Assembly (NCBI GenBank): GCA_910586305.1
Contig: CAJUGS010000003.1
Location: forward strand, 42,897 to 106,896
Source: an uncultured Duncaniella sp.
Lineage (GTDB): Bacteria > Bacteroidota > Bacteroidia > Bacteroidales > Muribaculaceae
Reading direction: 5' to 3'
DNA: 64,000 nt
In this document: positions 28,901-35,756 of the stretch, one piece after another
Layout of the letters: each line of letters starts with the position of its first letter
Position numbering within the stretch: position 1 is the first letter of the stretch
Made by a program: the position numbers and the translations under genes
The notes under the pieces: model-generated
The model's input: the letters and a program-made list of their open reading frames with translations, nothing else
What the model was told of the DNA's origin: nothing
The model's database searches: none

Positions 28901-30447
28901 GCCTTGAGCATCTTGAGGTAGATAGACTGGTCTGTGGTGGTGATGTCGGCCGAGAATTCGCCTACCTGATAAACCTGGCCGTTATGGGTGTACTCGTAGG
29001 CTACGCCGAGCACCTCGTCGGCACTGAGCGCACTCTTGAGCGAAATGTATCCGAGGGTGGAGTTGAGGGTGTACTCGCTCGACGTCAGTAATCGGGCCGA
29101 TTCCACTTTCTCATAGTCCATGCCGCCGTCTATCCCATAATCGGCAAGTGGGGCGAGCGTTTGTGTGACGGTGTTGATGTTTCTGGCCCCGGGGAATTCA
29201 GCCTTTATGACAGAGAGGAGATTGTTGGAGTTGTTTGAGGGTAGGGTCTGAGCCATATTCGGCTGCCAGTAGTTGTTTGCCAGGCGGGTGGTCTCTCCAA
29301 GATCGGTGAATGCCACGAAGTTACGGCTCTGGTCGAAACGGCTGTTTTTGTTGGTCACCCACACCTCTATGCGCGTAATTTTGATCCCGGAGCTGACAAA
29401 AGGCAGCTTGGAGGCAAAACGGTCGTAGTTGTCGCGGAAATAGTGGGCCAGAAAGAAATGTCGGTTCTGGTCGTAGTCGTCTACACGGACTGAGAAATCT
29501 GTTGTCTGTGCTCCGCCTTTGGAACTTACGGATGTGGATTGTGAATTCTGTTGCGACACAAGCGCCGTGGCAGTGAGCTTGCCAAACTGTAGCTTTGTCT
29601 TCATACCGAAAAGAGCTGTGCTTCCGCGTATGAGGCTCGAGCCGGTGGTCATTGATACATTGCCGGCCTCGATAGACTTCACAATGTCATCCTCCTTCCC
29701 CTCGTAGGCCAGCTTGATGTTCTTTGAGTCAAAGTCAAAGGTGGCATCAGTGTTATAAGTCATATTGAACTTCATGCGGTCGCCCACAGATGCCTGTACA
29801 GTGGCTTGTATCTTCTGATCGAAGTCGAAGTAGGTCTTGCGTCTGGAGTCAAGGTTGAGAGCCGGATTGTCGGTTTTGTTTGATTTGATACCCATCGACA
29901 TGGTCACCGATCCCTGAGTCTTAAGGCTCACGCCTCCGGGTCCAAAGATTTTTTCCAATGGGCCGAGGGCGAAATTCATGTCAAGAATGTTGAACGGCTC
30001 TTTGTCTGCGGCTCCTCTCGCATTCTCAGCATTGCGTTCACGGAAATAATCGCGCATAGACTGGCGGTTTTGCCACTCGTTGAACTGTTCCGGCGTGAGA
30101 TAGAACGGTGTCGTTATTTCCTGCTCGCCCAGGCGAGTGCGTATCACATAGCATCCCAGCTCGGGGTCGTATTCATATATAGTGTGTATGTTTGACGGGG
30201 TTGTTAGATCGGCCGCAAACTCATCTCTTACAATGTCATTGTAGGTCTGCGGTATCGCCTGGCCTACGGGATAGGTGGTCATTATGGTGTCGGCTGCCTG
30301 AGTGAGAGGCGAAGCCGGCATTACTGGTGCGGGAGGTGTGAAGCCTGGTGTGACGAATTGCGCTCCGACGCGCAATGACAACGCCGTAAGCCCCGCAAGG
30401 AGGCTCACAGCCAGGATTGCAAGATATGTGGTGTTTTGTCGTCTCAC
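22993..30447 (-). CDS. sprA: Cell-surface protein SprA (type IX secretion translocon)
   Basis: A giant outer-membrane barrel of 2,484 residues; in Flavobacterium SprA is the 36-strand T9SS pore. It begins at a GTG immediately after the ruvA stop, with a signal-anchor-like RRQNTTYLAILAVSLLAGLTALSLRVGAQF start. SprA hallmarks include FYLTPEQFNEWQNRQSMRDYF, HYFRDNYDRFASKLPF, SSGIKITRIEVWVTNK and SYIDDFESAQTGIDLRSP. The C-terminal half consists of long amphipathic strands. It is encoded with ruvA and close to porV. Whether the rest of a T9SS exists cannot be seen here. Confidence 0.95.
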   Translation of the reverse strand: MRRQNTTYLAILAVSLLAGLTALSLRVGAQFVTPGFTPPAPVMPASPLTQAADTIMTTYPVGQAIPQTYNDIVRDEFAADLTTPSNIHTIYEYDPELGCYVIRTRLGEQEITTPFYLTPEQFNEWQNRQSMRDYFRERNAENARGAADKEPFNILDMNFALGPLEKIFGPGGVSLKTQGSVTMSMGIKSNKTDNPALNLDSRRKTYFDFDQKIQATVQASVGDRMKFNMTYNTDATFDFDSKNIKLAYEGKEDDIVKSIEAGNVSMTTGSSLIRGSTALFGMKTKLQFGKLTATALVSQQNSQSTSVSSKGGAQTTDFSVRVDDYDQNRHFFLAHYFRDNYDRFASKLPFVSSGIKITRIEVWVTNKNSRFDQSRNFVAFTDLGETTRLANNYWQPNMAQTLPSNNSNNLLSVIKAEFPGARNINTVTQTLAPLADYGIDGGMDYEKVESARLLTSSEYTLNSTLGYISLKSALSADEVLGVAYEYTHNGQVYQVGEFSADITTTDQSIYLKMLKATTIDPKMPMWDLMMKNVYSLGAYQVQKQNFRLNIKYLSDTTGTEINYLPVPAISNQPLLQVMNLDRIDSNEASNPDGFFDFIEGYTIISSQGKVIFPVVEPFGTHLAEKIGDPALASQYVYQELYDSTLIVARQFADKNKFMLTGQYQASNGSQIRLNAMNVPRGSVVVTAGGVVLTENSDYTVDYAMGIVTITNQSIIDSGQSINVSLENQSLFSTQRKTLLGLDLSYRFNKDFNIGATVMHFSEKALTEKVNIGDEVVNNTIWGLNAQYNTQFMWLTNLLNKIPTVNATAPSTLSLQAEFAQLIPHAQKSGSNKGSSYIDDFESAQTGIDLRSPYAWFLASTPYDPSGSALFPEAALSNNVDYGKNRALLNWYTIDRMFTARNSSMCPGYIKSDVKQLNNPYVREITLREVFPGRQQNYGESNIIQTLNLSFYPTERGPYNLDATDIDDQGNLLNPERRWGGIMRKMDNTNFDASNIEYVQFWMLSPFLDPDNDNLSGGDLYLNFGEVSEDILKDGLKSYENGMPVDGDTSFLEETVWGRVSKQNSLTYAFDNNSGARILQDVGLDGLPNDDEFNFHSYRDYLDRLRAKLSPSAIERMQSDRFSPFNDPAGDNYHFFRGYDYDEEKLGVLERYKRYNGVEGNSLSPEDAPDALYQSSRSLPDVEDINQDNTLNEYERYFQYRISIRPEDLEVGKNYITDKQVSIVPNTDGTTQEVVWYQFKIPLSDYEKVVGNITDFSTIRFARMFMTGFKATTHLRFATLELVKGEWRPYEFNLNSRGDSPAEGKLDISVVNIEENSNRQPVNYVLPPGVNRISDPGQSQIVQLNEQSMSLKLTGLQPGDGRGVYKNTLLDLRNYKRMQMWVHAEKLIDDLTGLKSGELAVFIRLGSDVKNNYYEYEVPLQLTPADHYDDSPADRRIVWPEDNYLNFDLQTLVNLKKERNRAKNENEPGVGFATPYTSRDPENERNRITVKGNPSLGDIRVMLIGVRNNAPTVKDGTVWLNELKVTDFNNEGGWAAKGNLNMGVSDIATLNLGAHIETAGFGSVDQPLNARRMDDYEQYNFAMQVDAGRFLPEGAKLRAPIYYSVSKGKTTPKYNPLDQDVELKDAIDACVTKAQKDSILNYAVEHSTVRSFSISGLKFDVKSKTPKPWDPANFTLNFSFNKQSKSDPTTEYENTDDYRGSFQYSYTPYNKGWKPFASLKSKSKNARFLKEWQFNYMPTNISFLTTISRYYYEMQTRSETDVDFKLPVSVSKNFIWDRQFSLSWNFTKTLSMTFNSNTSARIEETMGAVNRKLFPDKYKEWKDTVMQSILSLGTPWSYNQSFVVNYRAPFSRIPVLDWLTANFSYNSTYRWDRGAEVDGISMGNSIANQAAVNADGRINFETLYNKWSFTKAVNQRFQAKKARLTERKAKKYERTFSLKPDTTITIKHNLRNKKVRVVAVTAADNKPFRVTHRVIDPNSVEITTKGTENLKFTIEEILKEHKGFWREVAEYGARLLMSPRSASARFRDTRSLSLPLFRPGIGDIFGQSTGDGGPMSPGLDFAFGFAGEDYVDKALKRGWLITDDGQTSPAVFARTRELNLELTVEPVKGLKIVLTTNRTDNRTRSTQFMYENMPTTLAGSYTKTHVALKTALKHFKADNGYRSEAFNTFLSNIPVIASRIENSYASTTYPEGGMMSGNINAGHPFNPEVGTVSPTSSDVLIPAFIAAYTGTDPHSQYLTPFPSFSAALPNWRVTYDGLIYLGNLRNIFKTFTLNHAYQCTYSVGSYSSFLGWTAAPGATGADMGFTIDELTGNPVPSSPFNISSVAITEKFAPLIGAAVTLKNDMTLSAEYRDSRTLTLNTSAGQVVEANQRGITVGLGYKITGFNTVLKMKGSGRGISNDLTVNGDFSFAETQALIRRIETAYTQATSGTRTFNLNLSASYIMSRRLTLGAFFDHQINTPIVSSTSYPTTSTAFGFNINLSLAR

Positions 30448-31044
30448 TTACATCATGCCCAGCGCCTGCTTGATGGCGGCCTCGACCTTCACGGTCGGGT
30501 CGGCGTCGAAAATGCGTCGTAGCACCTTCTGCGACTGCGGACGTGGAAATCCCAGGGCAGTGAGGGCTGCAAGTGCTTCCTCGTAAACCTCTCCTCCTAT
30601 TGCTGGCAGTCCGGGCTGTAATGATAACGTAATGTCCGACGGTTTTATTTTATCTTTGAGGTCAACAATTATTCTTTGAGCTGTCTTTGTGCCGATTCCC
30701 TTGACATTTTTGAGCCGAGCATGGTCCCCCGATACGATTACAGCCTCGAGGTCGGCAGGAGCAATGGCCGAGAGAATGAGGCTGGCTGTGTTCGGTCCAA
30801 CCCCTGACACGCCTATGAGAAGTTTGAACAGTTCGCGCTCATGTGAGGTCATGAATCCGAAAAGAGTCCAGGCGTCCTCGCGTATTACTTCGTGAACGAG
30901 TAGCTTCACTTCCCCCTTGCAGTTCTGAAGAGACTCGAAGGTGTTGAGAGATACGTTGAGCATATATCCCACCCCTCCGGTTGTCTCTACGACAACGTAT
31001 GTCGGGGTGTTTTCAGTGACAATACCTTTAATATAATCGAACAT
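30448..31044 (-). CDS. ruvA: Holliday-junction branch-migration protein RuvA
   Basis: Tetrameric junction-binding subunit of RuvAB. The start is ATG 31044 (MFDYIKGIVTENTPTYVVVE), giving 198 residues; the frame stays open further upstream but only into ligA antisense. OB fold at 1-65 and two helix-hairpin-helix motifs (KLLIGVSGVGPNTASLIL, LKNVKGIGTKTAQRIIVDL) are present. The C-terminal RuvB-contact domain reads EEALAALTALGFPRPQSQKVL. Its stop codon touches the sprA start. Confidence 0.96.
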   Translation of the reverse strand: MFDYIKGIVTENTPTYVVVETTGGVGYMLNVSLNTFESLQNCKGEVKLLVHEVIREDAWTLFGFMTSHERELFKLLIGVSGVGPNTASLILSAIAPADLEAVIVSGDHARLKNVKGIGTKTAQRIIVDLKDKIKPSDITLSLQPGLPAIGGEVYEEALAALTALGFPRPQSQKVLRRIFDADPTVKVEAAIKQALGMM

Positions 31045-31058
31045 TTTTCTTAATTTTG
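31027..31058 (+). promoter_or_regulatory. Promoter of ligA, overlapping the ruvA promoter
   Basis: TTTA (31027-31030), 20-nt spacer, TAATTTTG (31051-31058). Its -33 element lies inside ruvA codons. The ruvA -7 box is only 3 nt away on the other strand. Confidence 0.65.
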
Positions 31059-31061
31059 CAG

Positions 31062-31069
31062 CAAAGTTA
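31062..31069 (-). promoter_or_regulatory. -7 box of the ruvA-sprA promoter
   Basis: TAACTTTG on the minus strand (31069-31062), predicted start near 31057, ATG at 31044. Its -33 region would fall at the start of ligA; no good TTTG is seen there. Confidence 0.5.
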
Positions 31070-31086
31070 AGAAATATCCACCAAAT

Positions 31087-33102
31087 ATGTCGCAGGAAAC
31101 CGAAAGAATAGGGCAGTTGCGTGACGAGCTCAACCGTCACAATCATGCCTACTATGTTAACAACGCTCCAACAGTGAGCGACCGAGAATACGACCTTTTG
31201 ATGAAGGAACTGGAGGCCCTCGAAGCCGCGCACCCGGAGATGGACGATCCATTGTCGCCGACACGTCGCGTGGGGTCGGACTTGACCAAAGGTTTCACAC
31301 AGGTCACCCATCGTCGTCCGATGCTTTCACTGGGCAACACATATTCTGTCGGAGAGGTCGACGAATGGCTGACACGTTGCAACGATATGCTTGGCAACTC
31401 TGGAGGTATTGCATCGGTACCCATTGTGGGTGAACTGAAGTTTGATGGAACCAGCATATCGCTTACATACCGGAACGGACGCCTTGTCAGGGCGGTGACA
31501 CGAGGTGATGGCGAAAAAGGCGACGATGTGACCGAGAATGTGAAGACCATACGCAGCATCCCCCTTGTGCTTGCCACTGGAGACTGGCCGGAGGAATTTG
31601 AGATACGAGGGGAGATTGTGCTTCCATGGAAGGCTTTTGACCGTCTTAATGAGGAGCGCGCATTCAATGAGGAGCCGCTTTTTGCCAACCCTCGAAATGC
31701 GGCTGCCGGCACACTGAAGACTCTTAACCCGGCTGTCGTGGCAGGCAGAGGACTGGATGCCTATTTCTATTATATCCTTGCCAACTCGATGCCTGCCGAT
31801 AATCATTACGACAATATGCTCCGGGCTCGCTCATGGGGATTCAAAGTGAGCGAGGCCATGATGTTGCTTGATTCGGAAGAAGACGTCAACAGTTTTATTG
31901 ACAGGTGGGATAAGGAGAGGCGCACACTACCGGTGGCCACAGACGGTCTCGTGTTTAAAGTCAACTCCCTTCATAGCCAGCTTAACCTTGGATACACATC
32001 CAAGTCTCCTCGCTGGGCTATAGCTTACAAGTTCCCAGCCGAGAGGGCACTCACCAAACTCAGATTTGTCTCATTTGAGGTGGGTCGTACAGGTGTGGTG
32101 ACACCGGTGGCCAACCTTGAGCCGGTACTTCTGTCAGGCACCATCGTCAAGAGGGCGTCGCTTCACAACGAGGATATTGTACGCTCGCTTGACATACATG
32201 ACAATGATATGCTCTATGTGGAGAAGGGTGGCGAGATCATACCAAAAATCACAGGCGTAGATACTGATGCCCGTGAAGCCGGATCCGGCCCGGTGAAGTT
32301 CGTCACACATTGCCCAGATTGCGGCACTGAGCTTGTGCGTGTTGCCGGCGAGGCTGCCTGGATGTGTCCCAACAAATATGGCTGTCGTCCGCAAATCATC
32401 GGACGGCTCGAGCATTTTGTCGGACGTCATATGATGGATATCGATGGAGTGGGTGAGGAGAACTGTGTGCAGCTCTTCGACGCAGGGCTTGTGAGGACCA
32501 TAGCCGACTTCTATAATCTCCGCCCAGGTCAGCTTGAAAGACTGTCTGGAATGGGACCTCGCACAGCACAACGAATCGTGGATGGGGTAGAAGCTTCCAA
32601 GAATGTGCCCTTTGAAAGAGTACTTTTTGCCTTATCCATTCCCTATGTGGGGGAGACTGTGTCACGGAGAGTTGCCCGGCAGGTGAAGTCGCTCGACAGA
32701 CTCAGGGAGATGTCGCGGGAGCAACTTGTCGCTATTGACGATGTAGGCCCGAGAATTGCCGACAGTATAATAGAGTATTTTTCTTCCGAACATAATTGTG
32801 AGATTATAGACCGTCTCCGTCAGGCGGGAGTCCGTATGGAGATTGAAGAGGCTCCTCAGACTGGCACGTCTGATATTCTCGCAGGCAAAACCATAGTCAT
32901 AAGCGGTGTGTTTGCCCTGCATTCACGCGAAGAATACAAGGCAATGATAGAGTTGAACGGAGGCAAGAACGCAGGTTCTATATCAAAGAAGACATCCTTT
33001 GTCCTTGCAGGAGAGAATATGGGACCTTCCAAGCTTGAAAAAGCTCGTTCGCTGGGGGTACCGCTTGTAAATGAGGACGAGTTTCTTTCTATGCTCGGAT
33101 AA
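31087..33102 (+). CDS. ligA: NAD-dependent DNA ligase
   Basis: Seals nicks in replication and repair. The 671 residues contain the adenylated Lys118 in GELKFDGTSIS, then RGDGEKGDDVTENVKTI and NPRNAAAGTLKTL. The OB domain and a zinc finger (CPDCG..CPNKYGC) follow, then helix-hairpin-helix repeats (LSGMGPRTAQRIVDGV) and a C-terminal BRCT domain (LAGKTIVISGVF onwards). It starts 43 bp from divergent ruvA and ends at a strong terminator. Confidence 0.97.
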   Translation: MSQETERIGQLRDELNRHNHAYYVNNAPTVSDREYDLLMKELEALEAAHPEMDDPLSPTRRVGSDLTKGFTQVTHRRPMLSLGNTYSVGEVDEWLTRCNDMLGNSGGIASVPIVGELKFDGTSISLTYRNGRLVRAVTRGDGEKGDDVTENVKTIRSIPLVLATGDWPEEFEIRGEIVLPWKAFDRLNEERAFNEEPLFANPRNAAAGTLKTLNPAVVAGRGLDAYFYYILANSMPADNHYDNMLRARSWGFKVSEAMMLLDSEEDVNSFIDRWDKERRTLPVATDGLVFKVNSLHSQLNLGYTSKSPRWAIAYKFPAERALTKLRFVSFEVGRTGVVTPVANLEPVLLSGTIVKRASLHNEDIVRSLDIHDNDMLYVEKGGEIIPKITGVDTDAREAGSGPVKFVTHCPDCGTELVRVAGEAAWMCPNKYGCRPQIIGRLEHFVGRHMMDIDGVGEENCVQLFDAGLVRTIADFYNLRPGQLERLSGMGPRTAQRIVDGVEASKNVPFERVLFALSIPYVGETVSRRVARQVKSLDRLREMSREQLVAIDDVGPRIADSIIEYFSSEHNCEIIDRLRQAGVRMEIEEAPQTGTSDILAGKTIVISGVFALHSREEYKAMIELNGGKNAGSISKKTSFVLAGENMGPSKLEKARSLGVPLVNEDEFLSMLG

Positions 33103-33142
33103 ATGTACATCGGCATCGTCCGGTCAGACATAATACAACATA

Positions 33143-33186
33143 GCCCGACTGTTTCTCACGAAGCGGTCGGGCCATTTTCTTTTGCT
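33143..33186 (+). terminator. Terminator after ligA
   Basis: GCCCGAC (33143-33149) pairs with GTCGGGC (33166-33172), followed by CATTTTCTTTTG. Confidence 0.75.
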
Positions 33187-33913
33187 CTGTTTTTCGTAAT
33201 CTATTTACCTTAAAACCTATTACCAGTTAAAATCAAAATCCAATAACTGAGAAAAATTTACACAGTGCAAATTTATAGCATATTCTTGCTGATGTCAACA
33301 GAAATAATGGGTTGCATAAGTCGCAATTAAGTATGTTTTGTTATAATCGACTGATATCCAAGATGGTTCTGTGATGATGATATAGGGATTATATAAATGG
33401 TTCATGGAGTTTTTGTAGCGTTGGCATTTGTTACATATTGTAGTGTCACTGTGTGAAAGGTAAAGCCTGAAATACTACCACACCTCTATACTCTCATAAC
33501 CATGACTAATCTCTACCGACACCTGCAAAAAAAAAGAGCCGCCTTCTCCCGAGGACCGCTCCGAACAGAATCTAACGTAGTATATGATTATCTTAAATAT
33601 AACGGAAACCAATCTTTTTTTACCTTCTACCTATACTAAGTTGATAAGTGATATAATCTCTGAAATTTGGTGTCTGTCTAAATGCTTTTTGTATTTAGCC
33701 CTTTTGATTTGTGGCGCGATCGCCACTGTTGTTTTATCGTTACGACACAAAATTAGGGGCTATTTCTCGAAGAAACAACCCCTGGGGACAGGTATATAAT
33801 ATATATAAGCCTATTCTAAAATGTAAATAGCTGCAAACGAGTTTATTGGCATTTATGAAAACTAAAAACTATCTAAATCAGCATCACGGTATATAAGCAC
33901 GAAATATAACATT
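33187..33913. other. Gene-poor, AT-rich gap between ligA and a TPR regulator
   Basis: No confident gene is visible. Two overlapping small frames exist. 33502-33639 (+) has 45 codons, is basic, starts MTNLYRHLQKK and contains a run of nine A. 33584-33799 (+) has 71 codons with one hydrophobic segment (CFLYLALLICGAIATVVLSL) near residue 35-54, and could be a small membrane protein. A minus-strand GTTG-N20-TAAATTTG promoter pattern lies at 33268-33299 and points toward the ligA terminator. Confidence 0.4.
33584..33799 (+). CDS. Possible small membrane protein
   Basis: A 71-codon frame starting directly after an in-frame stop. It has a single predicted membrane segment at about residues 35-54 followed by a basic tail (RHKIRGYFSKKQ), the orientation expected for an inner-membrane protein with the basic side in the cytoplasm. 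No promoter or clear ribosome site supports it, and I recognise no family. Confidence 0.25.
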   Translation: MIILNITETNLFLPSTYTKLISDIISEIWCLSKCFLYLALLICGAIATVVLSLRHKIRGYFSKKQPLGTGI

Positions 33914-35497
33914 TTATACCGCATCGATTCGTTTTACGTCCTCGTCGAAGGTGTTGCGGTTGACTGCTCGTGAACGCATCTTGTTACGATAGGTGTATAT
34001 TGTATTTGTAGATATTCCGAGAAAGCGAGCTATTGTGGCTGAGTCGTCAATGCCAAGGCGAGACAGAGCAAGGAGTCTCAACTCAGTAGTCAGCACATTG
34101 TATGGCTCCGGGAAGCGCTTGTCGGGAATGATAAGTTCGTTAACCTGCTTCACAAAATCAGGGAAAAGAATAAGGAAGGCATCGTCAAAAACGTCATAGA
34201 ATTTCTTGCGCTGTTGTTCAAGCATCACTCCGCTCTTAATGTATTCGAGAAGGGTGTCTGTCTGTCCGGCTGCAATCTTTCTCCGACACATACGGTTATA
34301 TTCATCGAGACTTTCGATATAATTAGAACAAAGATTCATAAATTCCCAGATGTATGTATCTTTGGCAAGGTTTGAACGCGACAGCTGACGCTCGGTTTTG
34401 CGCAGCGATTCCAGTTCGCGACGCTTGTCGATTGTAATCTTTACTATTATGGCAAGGAATATGGCAAGTATCACAACGGCAATCACAAGTGCCACCTGGC
34501 GCTCGTACTTCTGTCGTTCCACTTGTTTAGCACACTCTACAAATGCATTTGACACTCTCATCAGATTGAACTTGGATCCTGAATTCAGTGTGTTCTCAAG
34601 AGCCACAGTGAGCAGTCTGTGTGCTCGCGAATAGTCGCCAGTATTGGTCAGCTCTTCTCCAAGTCTCATTATTGCCACTTCATAGAGCAGAGCTTTTCTC
34701 ACTTCTGTCACAGCTCCGATGGCGTAATAGCGGATTGCTCTATCCAAATCTCCTATATTGTGGTAATACTCGCCCATGACGGTGTTTGCCACATGATATA
34801 TGTCATGTGACTCGTCCATCAGTGCCAAGGCTTTATGCAGGGCGCTTTCCATCGCCTTGCCTTCTCCTCTGCCCATATGGGCAAGTGCTGCCGCAAAATG
34901 ATAGTATGGATCTGTCTCAGACAGCAACGACATCTCCTCGAGGGCATGGCCAACTCCTTCTTTCATCAAATCGCCGTCAAATGGTTGGTAGTCATTGAAG
35001 GCGGCAATGGTGATAAAGATTATTTTACTCGTGTTGTGATATATGAACCAGTTGCGCGGGTGTATACCGTATAACTGGGCATACTCCAAATCCTGAAAGG
35101 CTTCATATATATGGCCGTGAAAGAAGTATTCCTTGGCACGGAGTATGACAAATCGTTCTGCAGATATGGAGTCATTGACAGATAGTGCCAGCTCAAATCC
35201 GCGGTTGATTGCCGCAATTGATGAATCGGTGGAAATATAACTTTCGGCCATTGCAAGATCAAAGCTCAGCCTTATCTTCTCGGCCGGAAGGGTGGAGGTA
35301 TAGAACATTCTACGCAGCGAGTCTGCTTCACGTTCGCGTCTGTTGATGAAGACACGACGAATCTCCACAAGCTCGTCGAGCTCGCTTAGGATATCAGAGG
35401 TTGATCTTGTGTCGTAGGACGTGTCGTCGTTTGATCGAGCCAAGAGATAGAACCCTGTGATAATAGAGGTCATTATAAAAAGCAGTAAGCCCTTCAT
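33914..35497 (-). CDS. Membrane TPR regulator with C-terminal helix-turn-helix (DUF6377-like), copy 1
   Basis: The 527 residues have an N-terminal signal peptide/anchor (about 3-20) and TPR-like helical repeats to about 330. One membrane helix lies at 335-353, then a charged helix. A cytoplasmic C-terminal domain ends in a helix-turn-helix-like segment with ELRLLALSRLGIDDSATIARFL and TNTIYTYRNKMRSRAVN. The layout suggests a one-component regulator that reads a periplasmic signal through TPRs. Its signal and targets are unknown. It is a close structural paralogue of the gene at 52872-54458. A -7 box lies about 90 nt upstream. Confidence 0.8.
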   Translation of the reverse strand: MKGLLLFIMTSIITGFYLLARSNDDTSYDTRSTSDILSELDELVEIRRVFINRREREADSLRRMFYTSTLPAEKIRLSFDLAMAESYISTDSSIAAINRGFELALSVNDSISAERFVILRAKEYFFHGHIYEAFQDLEYAQLYGIHPRNWFIYHNTSKIIFITIAAFNDYQPFDGDLMKEGVGHALEEMSLLSETDPYYHFAAALAHMGRGEGKAMESALHKALALMDESHDIYHVANTVMGEYYHNIGDLDRAIRYYAIGAVTEVRKALLYEVAIMRLGEELTNTGDYSRAHRLLTVALENTLNSGSKFNLMRVSNAFVECAKQVERQKYERQVALVIAVVILAIFLAIIVKITIDKRRELESLRKTERQLSRSNLAKDTYIWEFMNLCSNYIESLDEYNRMCRRKIAAGQTDTLLEYIKSGVMLEQQRKKFYDVFDDAFLILFPDFVKQVNELIIPDKRFPEPYNVLTTELRLLALSRLGIDDSATIARFLGISTNTIYTYRNKMRSRAVNRNTFDEDVKRIDAV

Positions 35498-35585
35498 TTT
35501 GTGACGTTAAGATATGACAGTTCGTATGTTGGTAATAGAATGAGGATGTAGAGAAAGATCTGCTTGGATTGGATAGAAACTAATG

Positions 35586-35593
35586 CAAATATA
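35586..35593 (-). promoter_or_regulatory. -7 box upstream of TPR regulator copy 1
   Basis: TATATTTG followed by C on the minus strand. The -33 element is weak. It would give a leader of about 85 nt. Confidence 0.5.
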
Positions 35594-35675
35594 CGCAATT
35601 TTTTTAACATCATGGAATGTCTCCACAAACTTTTTGCTAAAAAACATTAAATCAAGGCTTTTTGTTATTTATGCC

Positions 35676-35719
35676 AAAAAACAAGAAACCGGGTGCTGAC
35701 AGATTATGTCTGCACCCGG
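35676..35719 (-). terminator. Terminator after the alpha-2-macroglobulin gene
   Basis: Minus strand: CCGGGTGC (35719-35712) pairs with GCACCCGG (35696-35689), followed by TTTCTTGTTTTTTGG. Confidence 0.85.
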
Positions 35720-35756
35720 CTTGTATCACAGTGGGGAAAGAGGATGTGTCATAGTG

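Noticed and set aside
31045..31311. 89-codon N-terminal extension of RuvA
   Set aside because: The extension is antisense to ligA, crosses both promoters, and known RuvA proteins start at MFDYIKG-like sequence.
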